From: Defluviitaleaceae bacterium
GTDB lineage: Bacteria > Bacillota > Clostridia > Lachnospirales > WRAX01
Direction of reading: 5' to 3'
DNA length: 9,315 nucleotides
Assembly: GCA_009781815.1 (NCBI GenBank)
Contig: WQVB01000035.1
Location: 1-9,315, forward strand
The translations under genes and the position numbers were made by a program. Shown here piece after piece: positions 1 through 6,266 of the stretch (its first letter is position 1; each line of letters starts with the position of its first letter). The notes beneath the pieces are model-generated. The model had not been told where the DNA came from. It did no database searches and saw only the letters and a program-made list of their open reading frames with translations.

Positions 1-426
1 CTCGACACTAGCCAAAATCCCTATTTGCATTATATTTTACGTGGAGAGTATGGCAATGTCTACCCCTATTCAATGAGGCGTGAAAATTACGAAAAAATCC
101 GCCAAAACCTTGATAAAATAGAGTTTCGCAAACAGTCTATAGAGGGTTTTATTGATGAGTATGACGGTACAATAAATGCTTTTAACCTAAGCGATATTTT
201 TGAATATATGCCTCAAGAGGCCATGGATGCCTTGTATGAAAACATGCTAACAAAAGCCGCAGATAACGCCCGCTTTGCCTATTGGAATATGCTTGCCCCT
301 CGAAAAGCAAACAACCCCCACATCACAACCGATGAGACAAAAAATGAAGCCTTTTTACTAAAAGACAAGGCCTTTTTCTACTCGGCATTTTACCTAGACC
401 ACAAAATTGAGGATAACAAAAGATGA
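1..426 (+). CDS. DUF3419 family (BtaA-like) protein, C-terminal part
   Basis: The frame is open from base 1, so this is the last 141 residues of a protein that begins left of the window. The segment NLSDIFEYM (about residues 62-70 of the visible part), the later YWNMLAPR and the closing LKDKAFFYSAFY are the pattern I know from DUF3419. That family includes BtaA, which transfers the 3-amino-3-carboxypropyl group of S-adenosylmethionine to diacylglycerol in betaine-lipid synthesis. Family membership is recognised from the residues; the exact acceptor lipid is not known here. The SAM-binding N-terminal part lies outside the window. The stop codon overlaps the next start in ATGA fashion (423-426), which indicates translational coupling with the membrane-bound lipid kinase that follows. 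No BtaB-type methyltransferase is seen in the window, so trimethylated DGTS is not directly implied. Confidence 0.85.
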   Translation, partial: LDTSQNPYLHYILRGEYGNVYPYSMRRENYEKIRQNLDKIEFRKQSIEGFIDEYDGTINAFNLSDIFEYMPQEAMDALYENMLTKAADNARFAYWNMLAPRKANNPHITTDETKNEAFLLKDKAFFYSAFYLDHKIEDNKR

Positions 427-1298
427 TGGACTTTATAGCAGGTTTGGGCGTTATGGTGGTTTTGGGCGTCGCCATCACCATCACAAGCCTAAACGCAAAA
501 CACCTTAAAAGCGAGACCTCTCGCAAAATCATCCATATAACAATGGGTTTAACCGCCCTCACCTTCCCCTTTATATTTGAAAATGCTATATCGGTGGTGC
601 TTTTAGGGGCGGCTGCCCTTTTAGCTTTGCTTCTTTTGCGGCGTGTACCCATATTACGCAACAGCATAGGCAAGGCTTTGCTAGGCGTTGGTCGCAAAAC
701 TTATGGAGAGCTTTGGTTTGCCTTCTCCATAGCCGTCATCTTTGTTTTTCATGAATCATTATACGAATACTTTATACCTATTTTAGTGCTTACCTTTGCC
801 GACAGCGTAGCAGCCCTTATAGGTGCTAGCTACGGTCGCAAAAACCTAGCAGACGCCGAAGAAGACGCAAAAAGTAGAGAAGGCAGCGTGTTGTTTTTTA
901 TAGTGGCCTTTATATGTGCTTTGGTACCGCTGCAACTGATGACGGAAATAGGGCGTGCCGAGGTGCTTTTGATCAGCTTTTTAGTGGGTCTTTTAGGTGC
1001 TATGATAGAGGCGGTGTCTATCGACGGCAACGACAATGTGCTTTTGCCCCTTCTCACCTATAGCTTTATCCGCTACAACTCCTATGCACCGCTATCTTTG
1101 CTCCTCACCAATTTTGCTATGATGATGCTGTTTTGGGTAGCCCTCTTCATGGTACGCAAAACTAGAAACTTAAGCAGGCTTTCTATGGCATATGGGCCTT
1201 TTGGTAGGTTATGTTTTATGGATACAAGGCGGGGCTATGTGGGTGTTTTTCCCCGTTGTTTTGCTTTTGACCTATGGCATCCTGCCGAAAATGGGTGA
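423..1298 (+). CDS. Phytol/dolichol kinase-like membrane protein, N-terminal part (frameshifted)
   Basis: Polytopic membrane protein of the phytol kinase/dolichol kinase/CTP:phosphatidate cytidylyltransferase-like group (VTE5/SEC59, COG0170). Visible signatures are SRKIIH at residues 33-38, the DSVAALIGxxYG segment around 127-138, REGS near 152-155, E196 and the DNVLLP motif at 204-209. These correspond to the conserved nucleotide-using core of enzymes that phosphorylate isoprenoid alcohols. The start has TTGAGGAT about 10 bases upstream and overlaps the previous stop. From residue 258 on, the reading becomes non-hydrophobic and arginine- and cysteine-rich until the stop at 1298, while the +1 frame continues a clean hydrophobic protein. 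A single extra G in the run at 1194-1196 explains this. The corrected protein would have about 442 residues. The gene is either truly broken or carries a sequencing error. Confidence 0.8.
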   Translation: MMDFIAGLGVMVVLGVAITITSLNAKHLKSETSRKIIHITMGLTALTFPFIFENAISVVLLGAAALLALLLLRRVPILRNSIGKALLGVGRKTYGELWFAFSIAVIFVFHESLYEYFIPILVLTFADSVAALIGASYGRKNLADAEEDAKSREGSVLFFIVAFICALVPLQLMTEIGRAEVLLISFLVGLLGAMIEAVSIDGNDNVLLPLLTYSFIRYNSYAPLSLLLTNFAMMMLFWVALFMVRKTRNLSRLSMAYGPFGRLCFMDTRRGYVGVFPRCFAFDLWHPAENG

Positions 1299-1752
1299 AG
1301 ATGAAAAGGCAATGTTGATAAACTATAAGGTGGTTGAGGGCAACACTATCGTAGGGGTTGTTTTATGTTGTGTAGCTGTCTTTTTCCCTCAATACATCGA
1401 CATTTTGTATATCGGCTTTTCTTTCTCTTTTGCTTGCTACCTAACCATCAACACATACAGCCGCCTTGTTAATTTTGAAGATGCATCAATGGGGGTTGCT
1501 ATTGTTGGTGGCTTGGCAAAAGGCATAGCTTTTATGGCACTGCCAACTCTTTTTATAACACAAATGCACTTTTTTGTTTTCGGGATATATTTGCTGCTTT
1601 TGGCTTTTGCAATCCTCCCAACAATTCATTTTAACAAGGTGCTTGATTTTAAAAATGTAAACAGCATAACCGCTAGGGCAAATCTCATTTTGGTGGGGAT
1701 GTTAACCATAATAATCATAGTGGTAGGAGGTTTTATAAAATGGTTTATTTAG
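1192..1752 (+). CDS. C-terminal membrane half of the lipid kinase-like protein (frameshifted continuation)
   Basis: This frame starts formally at ATG 1192 but probably continues the upstream kinase. Joining at the G run 1194-1196 gives a smooth AY-GLLVGYVLW transition, and the ORF is hydrophobic from its first residue. It is about 186 residues with several predicted membrane segments and ends in a helix rich in Ile and Val just before the stop. The order of glycine-rich patches (VVEGNTIVG, then MGVAIVGGLAKGIAF) loosely recalls the DUF92/VTE6 family of phytyl-phosphate kinases, which works with VTE5-type kinases. That likeness is weak and is my inference. There is only a poor Shine-Dalgarno (AGCAGG, about 13 bases upstream), so an independent gene is less likely. 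The end overlaps the GNAT gene by 13 bases. Confidence 0.65.
   Translation: MGLLVGYVLWIQGGAMWVFFPVVLLLTYGILPKMGEDEKAMLINYKVVEGNTIVGVVLCCVAVFFPQYIDILYIGFSFSFACYLTINTYSRLVNFEDASMGVAIVGGLAKGIAFMALPTLFITQMHFFVFGIYLLLLAFAILPTIHFNKVLDFKNVNSITARANLILVGMLTIIIIVVGGFIKWFI
1724..1730 (+). promoter_or_regulatory. Ribosome binding site of the GNAT gene
   Basis: TAGGAGG lies 9 bases before ATG 1740, inside the end of the upstream kinase-like gene. It fixes the GNAT start at 1740 and shows that the downstream gene is initiated efficiently within the operon. Confidence 0.8.
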
Positions 1753-2492
1753 ATAAAGGCTATATTGGCAACTTTGATGCGAAAACCCCTCAGGAGCTTA
1801 GGGAGTATCTAAAGCTAGCGATAGAACAACTAGGCGATAGGCAAATAATAGCCCCTATTGATGGCAGCACATGGCATAGCTATCGCCTAATGAGCTGGAG
1901 TGGAGACTTCCCTCCTTTTCCAATGGAGCCACAGAACCCTCTTTGGTATAATGATGTGTACAAAGAATTAGGCTTTACCCCTCTAGCTACATATCACTCC
2001 GTGGCTTTTGATATTAATAACATTGAGGAGCTAAAACACCACAAAGATGTAGAATACAAAACTTTTGAGCAACACCATCTGCATGATATACACAAAATAT
2101 CCACCCAAGGCTTTGAAGGCAACTTCCTTTACGAACATATCTCTTATAATGATTTTTTCAAGCTTTATCAGCCCTTGCTTCCTATGCTTGATAAGGATTT
2201 TGTGCTAACAGCTTATGTAGATGGTGAGCCTGCTGGCTTTATATTTGCTTTTGGGGCGGCAGATTGCATAATCCTCAAAACCATAGCCGTTTTGCCTAAG
2301 TATTTTAAATTTGGCATTGGTCGCTCTCTTGTCAATAAGGTGCTATTAAAAGCTGAAGAAAAGGGCTTTAAAACCGCTATAGGTGCCTTAATAATCGGCG
2401 GCAACATCTCCAGCAGCTTGGTTAAAAAATATAATGCAAAAAAGATTAGGGAGTATACACTTTATGAATATACTAGAGCTGGTAAAAAGTAG
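1740..2492 (+). CDS. GNAT-family acyltransferase
   Basis: A 250-residue protein of the GCN5-related N-acetyltransferase superfamily, which transfers acyl groups from acyl-CoA to an amine (occasionally a hydroxyl). The C-terminal half carries the fold's recognisable stretch: FVLTAYVDGEPAGFIFAF (about 154-171), then the acyl-CoA binding loop IAVLPKYFKFGIGRSLV (182-198) with its G-x-G turn, and a helix ending in KKYNAKKIREYTLYEY. The N-terminal half (residues 30-95) has IAPIDGSTWHSYRL and PFPMEPQNP, a pattern found in some two-part GNAT proteins where it probably shapes the acceptor pocket. The substrate is not known. Its place between a lipid kinase and an acyl-activating ligase, with overlaps on both sides, suggests that it acylates an intermediate of the same lipid pathway, possibly the amino group delivered by the DUF3419 enzyme. 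Confidence 0.85.
   Translation: MVYLDKGYIGNFDAKTPQELREYLKLAIEQLGDRQIIAPIDGSTWHSYRLMSWSGDFPPFPMEPQNPLWYNDVYKELGFTPLATYHSVAFDINNIEELKHHKDVEYKTFEQHHLHDIHKISTQGFEGNFLYEHISYNDFFKLYQPLLPMLDKDFVLTAYVDGEPAGFIFAFGAADCIILKTIAVLPKYFKFGIGRSLVNKVLLKAEEKGFKTAIGALIIGGNISSSLVKKYNAKKIREYTLYEYTRAGKK
2448..2453 (+). promoter_or_regulatory. Ribosome binding site deciding the start of the AMP-ligase
   Basis: AGGGAG sits 10 bases upstream of ATG 2464. The alternative in-frame ATG at 2434 has only an A-rich stretch in front of it, so 2464 is the better start. Confidence 0.7.
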
Positions 2493-3831
2493 CGACAAAA
2501 TAGCCTTTATGCAAAATGGCAAAAGCATCACCTATAGGGAGCTACTCGCCCGAGGGTGTGAGTTTGGAGGCTTGCTAGCTAACAAGGGCATTAAAAAAGG
2601 AGGGCATGTGCTTGTTTTTGCCCCCCTCTCTATTGATTTTTATATAGCTATGATAGGTGCATGGGTCATAGGTGCAACCCCTATTTTTATTGACTTTTCC
2701 CGTGGGTCGCAGTTTGTAAATGATAGCATATCTCGCTTAAAGCCCGATATTATCGTTTGTGATGGGGTAACTGCCTTGGTAAGGCTAAAATATGCAAATA
2801 TAAAGCAAATCCCTATGGTTAAGGTAAACACCAAGCCCAACAATAGATTAGATATTCAAAATGTAGACGCAAACCACCCTGCTATTTTAACCTTCACCAG
2901 CGGCACAACTGGCCAGCCAAAAGTGGCGGTTCGCTCTCATGGTTTTTTAATAAACCAATACCACATTCTCAAAAAATACATAGATTTTGACGAAAACCAC
3001 ATAGATTTTGCCACTCTGCCTGTTTTTACTTTAGCCAACCTTGCTGCAGGCATAACCACCATTTTGCCAAATAAAGCTTATAAGGGCGTAAAATTGCCTA
3101 AAAGCCTTAGCAAAATCACCCGCACCATATGCTCCCCCGCCACCCTTCAAAAGATGCTTGCGTCCTCCACCCTGCCCCTTTTGAAAAAGGTTTATCTGGG
3201 CGGTGCACCTGTTTACCCATCCCTCCTCAAAAAGCTAATGAGTGATGTGGAGGTCAACACAGTCTATGGTGCTACCGAGGCAGAGCCTATAGCCCACCTT
3301 GACTGGGCAAATGCAACCGATGAAGACAAAAGCAAAATCGCAAGTGGTGCAGGCCTTCTAGCTGGCCACCCCGTCTCAGAAATTGACATTAAAATAACCC
3401 CAGAAGGCGAGATTATCGTAACAGGCGATAATGTACTCAAAGGCTACCTTGAGGGCATTGGTGATGTTGAAAACAAAATAAAAGACGGAGAGAAAATATG
3501 GCACCGCACAGGCGACACAGGCTATATAGATGACGCTGGCCGCCTATGGCTTACAGGTCGCCTATCTCAAATCATCTGTGATGAAATAGGAGTGCTGCAC
3601 CCCTTTGCTGTGGAGTGTGTTTTAGACGCACACTTTGGCATTAGAGGGGCGGCCATCTTGCACAAAGGCAAACGTGCCGTGGTTATCGACAAAAACCTAG
3701 ATTCTAACCTTGTTTTAAAGGCTCTAAAAAGCCTCCACATCCATCAAGTCATCAAAATTAAAGCCCTGCCTATGGATAAGCGGCATAACGCTAAGATAGA
3801 TTATGCCCAGCTTGAAAAAGCCTCGCCTTAG
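2464..3831 (+). CDS. AMP-binding adenylate-forming ligase, OleC-like
   Basis: A 455-residue member of the acyl-CoA synthetase/adenylate-forming superfamily, which activates a carboxylate with ATP. I place the start at 2464 because of the RBS and because MNILELVKSSDKIAF fits the family's N-terminus; an ATG at 2434 is possible. Motifs in 455-residue numbering: phosphate loop TSGTTGQPK at 145-153, YGATE at 268-272, TGDTGYID at 349-356, hinge-region GR at 364-365, and the C-terminal RHNAKIDY at 440-447 with the expected catalytic lysine K443. The (D/V)xRHNAKI form is typical of OleC-type ligases (beta-lactone synthetases of olefin synthesis) and relatives, not of ordinary fatty acyl-CoA ligases. 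The protein is about 100 residues shorter than usual OleC. It overlaps the GNAT gene by 29 bases and is the last gene of the operon. The exact acid and product are unknown. Confidence 0.85.
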   Translation: MNILELVKSSDKIAFMQNGKSITYRELLARGCEFGGLLANKGIKKGGHVLVFAPLSIDFYIAMIGAWVIGATPIFIDFSRGSQFVNDSISRLKPDIIVCDGVTALVRLKYANIKQIPMVKVNTKPNNRLDIQNVDANHPAILTFTSGTTGQPKVAVRSHGFLINQYHILKKYIDFDENHIDFATLPVFTLANLAAGITTILPNKAYKGVKLPKSLSKITRTICSPATLQKMLASSTLPLLKKVYLGGAPVYPSLLKKLMSDVEVNTVYGATEAEPIAHLDWANATDEDKSKIASGAGLLAGHPVSEIDIKITPEGEIIVTGDNVLKGYLEGIGDVENKIKDGEKIWHRTGDTGYIDDAGRLWLTGRLSQIICDEIGVLHPFAVECVLDAHFGIRGAAILHKGKRAVVIDKNLDSNLVLKALKSLHIHQVIKIKALPMDKRHNAKIDYAQLEKASP

Positions 3832-3844
3832 TTGCTTGCATAGC

Positions 3845-4288
3845 CTAATAATTACCCTCATAAAAATCCTTCAAAAACATCATGGTGCAATCCACGGTCG
3901 CCCCCATTTCACTCAAGGCTTCGATGGTCTTTGATGTTATATGCATATTTTTTTGTATTCCATCAAGGTATAATGACACCCAAAATGTTACCTGATATTT
4001 TTGAGCAAGTGATTTTAAATAAGGGGCTGCAGGCTGTAGTTGGAGGGCTACACCCTCAAAAGCATCCCCTAAATTTGCATCCTCATCAAGCTCATATTCT
4101 AAAGACCAAACATCTTCTTGTATGATGGTTGGAGGCAGGCTGTATTTATTCAAAACAATATCGCCTTTGCGACTTATCCTTTTAGGCTCCACCCCTAACT
4201 CTTTAGTTATTTCATCAAAATCAAGATTAACCCCGCTTATCCTTAAGTTAATATAATGCACCACACTCGCCCCCTCCAGCAAACCCAT
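3845..4288 (-). CDS. DUF4279 domain protein (putative orphan immunity protein)
   Basis: A protein of up to 147 residues resembling DUF4279: an N-terminal beta strand followed by DFDEITKELGVEPKRISRKGD (split about residues 23-43), then VWSLEYELDED and a long helix-strand C-terminal half. DUF4279 is a small cytosolic family of unproven function that often sits in polymorphic toxin loci, which fits its place at the tail of this Rhs locus. No signal peptide or membrane segment is present. The start is uncertain: ATG 4288 has only a weak GTGAG upstream, whereas GTG codons at 4264 and 4261 follow a strong GGAGGGGG (about 4270-4278), which would shorten the protein by 8-9 residues. It follows the 77-residue gene after a 15-base gap and converges on the ligase gene with only 13 bases between stops. 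Confidence 0.75.
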   Translation of the reverse strand: MGLLEGASVVHYINLRISGVNLDFDEITKELGVEPKRISRKGDIVLNKYSLPPTIIQEDVWSLEYELDEDANLGDAFEGVALQLQPAAPYLKSLAQKYQVTFWVSLYLDGIQKNMHITSKTIEALSEMGATVDCTMMFLKDFYEGNY

Positions 4289-4303
4289 ATAATTTTCTCA
4301 CAG

Positions 4304-4537
4304 TTAATCAGAAAAATCTCTAAAAAGTACCTCAATTTCCGATTTATCAAATATTGTGCCGTCGCTTAGAAATTTCTCCACATCGACAATTCCATCGGGG
4401 AAGAATTCAACTTCCCAACGCTGACCTGGAACGGCGACTTCAACCAAAATACTATCTCTTATTTTTCCTAGATTATAATGTATCTTATTTTCTTCAAGTC
4501 TTTCTAAAAAATCAATAAGTGTTTGTAAGGTATTCAA
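4304..4537 (-). CDS. Small hypothetical protein, immunity-like, TTG start
   Basis: A 77-residue acidic, soluble protein. The stretch DSILVEVAVPGQRWEVEFF followed by DGIVDVEKFLSDG is a compact beta-sheet pattern that I have seen in small proteins next to Rhs or contact-dependent toxin genes; I do not know a named family with certainty. Its start must be TTG 4537, because an in-frame TAA lies two codons upstream and there is no internal ATG. A G-rich AGGGGGGG about 12 bases before it can serve as Shine-Dalgarno. It lies in a run of small same-strand genes (39 bases after the frameshifted DUF5071-type gene, 15 before DUF4279), so it is probably an orphan immunity gene co-transcribed with them. 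No partner toxin is visible. Confidence 0.7.
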   Translation of the reverse strand: MNTLQTLIDFLERLEENKIHYNLGKIRDSILVEVAVPGQRWEVEFFPDGIVDVEKFLSDGTIFDKSEIEVLFRDFSD

Positions 4538-4576
4538 ATCTTAATTTCCCCCCTTCATTAAAAGCATTTAGGCTAC

Positions 4577-4825
4577 TCACCATTCAATATGCTCTATTGA
4601 ATCATAAAGCTCCTTGATAGCGAAATCAGATCTGCCCATTTCTGCAAAGTCTAAAAATTGCTTTATCCACCCCAACCAACACTCATCATTAGTATTGAGA
4701 GCTTCCTCTATGGCAACCTCTAATATAGAAACCACGACTACCCTGTCTGCATCTCTGAGCACATCCATGCCTTCTAATGCACCAGGCCAATTGACATCTT
4801 GAAGCAATAAAACCAAGCTTGGCAA
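4577..4825 (-). CDS. C-terminal part of a frameshifted DUF5071-like immunity protein
   Basis: The formal TTG start at 4825 is probably not real; the frame continues upstream as GYPKNKKALPSLVLLLQDVNWPGA, which is the conserved heart of DUF5071-type proteins (LPxLxxLLQDxNWPGA). The frame is closed by a TAA just before that, so the upstream part must come from another frame, the one read from 5127. Restoring one A in the five-A run (minus strand; T run at 4853-4857 on the given strand) fuses both into about 183 residues. The second half, with WLGWIKQFLDFAEM, is helical and probably HEAT-like. It is a paralogue of the DUF5071 gene just upstream at 5175-5618, sharing the NWP motif. Confidence 0.7.
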   Translation of the reverse strand: MPSLVLLLQDVNWPGALEGMDVLRDADRVVVVSILEVAIEEALNTNDECWLGWIKQFLDFAEMGRSDFAIKELYDSIEHIEW

Positions 4826-5127
4826 AGCCTTTTTATTTTTTGGATAACCAACTTTTTAAAAAGCTTAACTGTGTTTGTCCATGTGTGTTTTCCCCCTGCA
4901 TGGATTAGTAAATCATAGTCATCTTCACCAACTAAGCTTAATACTTCTTCAATAGCGTTTGCCTGATCTTCTTCTGAAACTTGCCAATCAATCAGTTTGT
5001 TGGCAAGCACTATTATCTCATCATCTCGCTTGACTCGCTCAATAAATTTACTATAGCTGAGCAATTTTTTGAATTTAGGTATCTCCTCATAGTGCTTTTC
5101 CATGTTCTTGTATTCATCAATATTCAT
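4774..5127 (-). CDS. N-terminal part of a frameshifted DUF5071-like immunity protein
   Basis: ATG 5127 has a good GAGG Shine-Dalgarno 7 bases upstream. The first 90 or so residues are a helical, charged cytosolic protein ending in HAGGKHTWTNTVKLFKK. After that the frame reads a basic, cysteine-containing tail that does not fit, while the alternative frame gives the conserved DUF5071-type sequence. One missing A near 4853-4857 explains it. If the frameshift is real, the product is a truncated and presumably inactive immunity protein; if it is a sequencing error, the gene runs from 5127 to 4577 and encodes about 183 residues. The sequence T-AAA-AAG is not a canonical -1 slippery heptamer, so programmed shifting is not favoured. 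It lies 47 bases after the intact DUF5071 gene. Confidence 0.7.
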   Translation of the reverse strand: MNIDEYKNMEKHYEEIPKFKKLLSYSKFIERVKRDDEIIVLANKLIDWQVSEEDQANAIEEVLSLVGEDDYDLLIHAGGKHTWTNTVKLFKKLVIQKIKRLCQAWFYCFKMSIGLVH

Positions 5128-5174
5128 CGTACTACCTCGCCTTTGTCGTGATATCCATCAAAACTAGAGTTGGG

Positions 5175-5618
5175 CTATCTATCGCTTGAGTTAAACTCAT
5201 CTACAAAACTACTTGCGACTTCAGGCACTTCACTGTGGATTTCACCTTCTGTCGGATTATTTATTATCCTTCTTAAATCACCCATCAGGGATCTTTGCGA
5301 TTCCCTTGGAAGCTCTGGTATAAGACCTGTTATGATGAACCATTTCCAGTCATCATCTGTTTCGCTTGGGCTTAACACCTCTTTAATAAGAGGAACAATG
5401 CTATCTGGAAAACGTATTAAAACCTTCACCATCTCAGGTGCTATAGGCCAATTCATATCCGCAACCCAAAACAAGAGGTCGAAAAGTATTGGCTCTATTT
5501 CGTCCTTACCCATCTCCATTAGGATGGGCAAGGGTTCAAAATCAAATTTATTTTTAGGGATTAGTTTGTGTGTTAGTTGGTTTATGGGGTTGTAGATGTT
5601 TTGTTGGGTGGTGGGCAT
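5175..5618 (-). CDS. DUF5071 domain protein (putative immunity protein)
   Basis: A 147-residue soluble protein with the DUF5071 layout: LIPKNKFDFE near residues 19-28, a helical stretch ending in LLFWVADMNWPIAPEMVKVL (about 48-67), and DDDWKWFIITGLIPELP near 88-104. DUF5071 proteins are small, mostly helical proteins common in Bacillota, often next to Rhs and other polymorphic toxins, where they are thought to act as immunity proteins. That role is inferred from context here. The ATG at 5618 has AAAGGA about 11 bases upstream. The gene follows a 90-base gap with a hairpin after the membrane-anchored protein, and no matching toxin lies next to it, so it is probably an orphan left from an earlier toxin cassette. 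A frameshifted paralogue lies immediately downstream. Confidence 0.8.
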   Translation of the reverse strand: MPTTQQNIYNPINQLTHKLIPKNKFDFEPLPILMEMGKDEIEPILFDLLFWVADMNWPIAPEMVKVLIRFPDSIVPLIKEVLSPSETDDDWKWFIITGLIPELPRESQRSLMGDLRRIINNPTEGEIHSEVPEVASSFVDEFNSSDR

Positions 5619-5647
5619 GTATGGGCTTGTCCTTTCTCAAGAGAGAT

Positions 5648-5685
5648 ATCCACCCCATGTTTGTGATTTATGACATGGGGTGGAT
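5648..5685. terminator. Intergenic hairpin, possible terminator or attenuator
   Basis: A perfect 13-base inverted repeat (arms 5648-5660 and 5673-5685; core ATCCACCCCATG) encloses a 12-base loop in the gap between the membrane-anchored protein and the DUF5071 gene. Neither side is followed by a clear run of T residues, so intrinsic termination is uncertain. It could weaken read-through from the Rhs genes into the orphan immunity genes or protect an RNA end. Confidence 0.45.
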
Positions 5686-5708
5686 TGGTTGGTGGTTAGG
5701 TTATTGAG

Positions 5709-6266
5709 TTACCATCTTCCTTCTTCTCGCATTTGTCTTCTGAATTCGTTGTGGTCAAATTCATAGTAGAACCAGCCTTCTTCTGATAAGTATTCGAGTC
5801 TAGTTATAGGAACTCCTGGTAGTGTATGCACAGTAGGCAAGCTTCTGTTGGCAGAGTACATAATGCCGATAGAAACATTTCCTCTACCCCAACGCTCAAG
5901 CACTATAAAATCATTCTCTTTTTCTATAAATCGATATCCCATTCTTAGGAGTAAGTTCATGGCATCCCTTGCTTCTTCGCTGGTGAAGGTGGTGTAAGCG
6001 CTTAAGCTTATGTCTCTGGTAGGCATCGTGCCTCCTCCCCTCCTTGAATGTCGATCATATCTTAAGAAAGGTTCATTTCTGCTTAGGAGGTAGTCTCTCA
6101 CTACGAGGATTGCTTCTTGGTTTCTGTTGAAGCAAGCTCTCATTTCTTCAAAACCTTGTCTCGGAGGCATGGATGATACCAACATGAAAGAAAGGAACAA
6201 TACTACGCTAAGTAATTGTGTTACTAAAACGATCAGAACCAATTTAATTATTGACTTTCCGCCCAT
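5709..6266 (-). CDS. Membrane-anchored putative immunity protein for the toxin 44 cassette
   Basis: I choose ATG 6266 (185 residues) because AGGAGG at 6278-6283 lies 11 bases upstream; the GTG at 6278, which would add four residues, overlaps that site. The protein starts with MGGKSIIK, then a hydrophobic segment of about 25 residues (roughly 6-30), then a soluble domain rich in aromatic and charged residues (RYDRHSRRGGG, NLLLRMGYRFIEKEN, EGWFYYEFDHNEFRRQ). Lysines before the membrane segment predict an N-in topology with the soluble domain outside. I recognise no family. It overlaps the 3' end of the toxin 44 Rhs gene by 19 bases, the standard arrangement for a cognate immunity gene. This function rests on position alone. 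Confidence 0.7.
   Translation of the reverse strand: MGGKSIIKLVLIVLVTQLLSVVLFLSFMLVSSMPPRQGFEEMRACFNRNQEAILVVRDYLLSRNEPFLRYDRHSRRGGGTMPTRDISLSAYTTFTSEEARDAMNLLLRMGYRFIEKENDFIVLERWGRGNVSIGIMYSANRSLPTVHTLPGVPITRLEYLSEEGWFYYEFDHNEFRRQMREEGRW

Noticed and set aside
1188..1200. Programmed +1 frameshift in the kinase-like gene
   Set aside because: No rare or stop codon at the shift and no stimulator visible; a one-base insertion or error is simpler.
3931..4125. Plus-strand small open frame inside DUF4279
   Set aside because: Shadow of the minus-strand gene; no ribosome site or conserved pattern.
4853..4862. Programmed -1 frameshift at the T5A5 run
   Set aside because: In the reading frame it is CTT TTT AAA AAG, which is not an X-XXY-YYZ heptamer with the needed A AAA AAG form.
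5170..5595. Plus-strand open frame of 141 codons opposite the DUF5071 gene
   Set aside because: It is Ser/Ile/Leu-rich without family likeness and mirrors the well-supported minus-strand gene.
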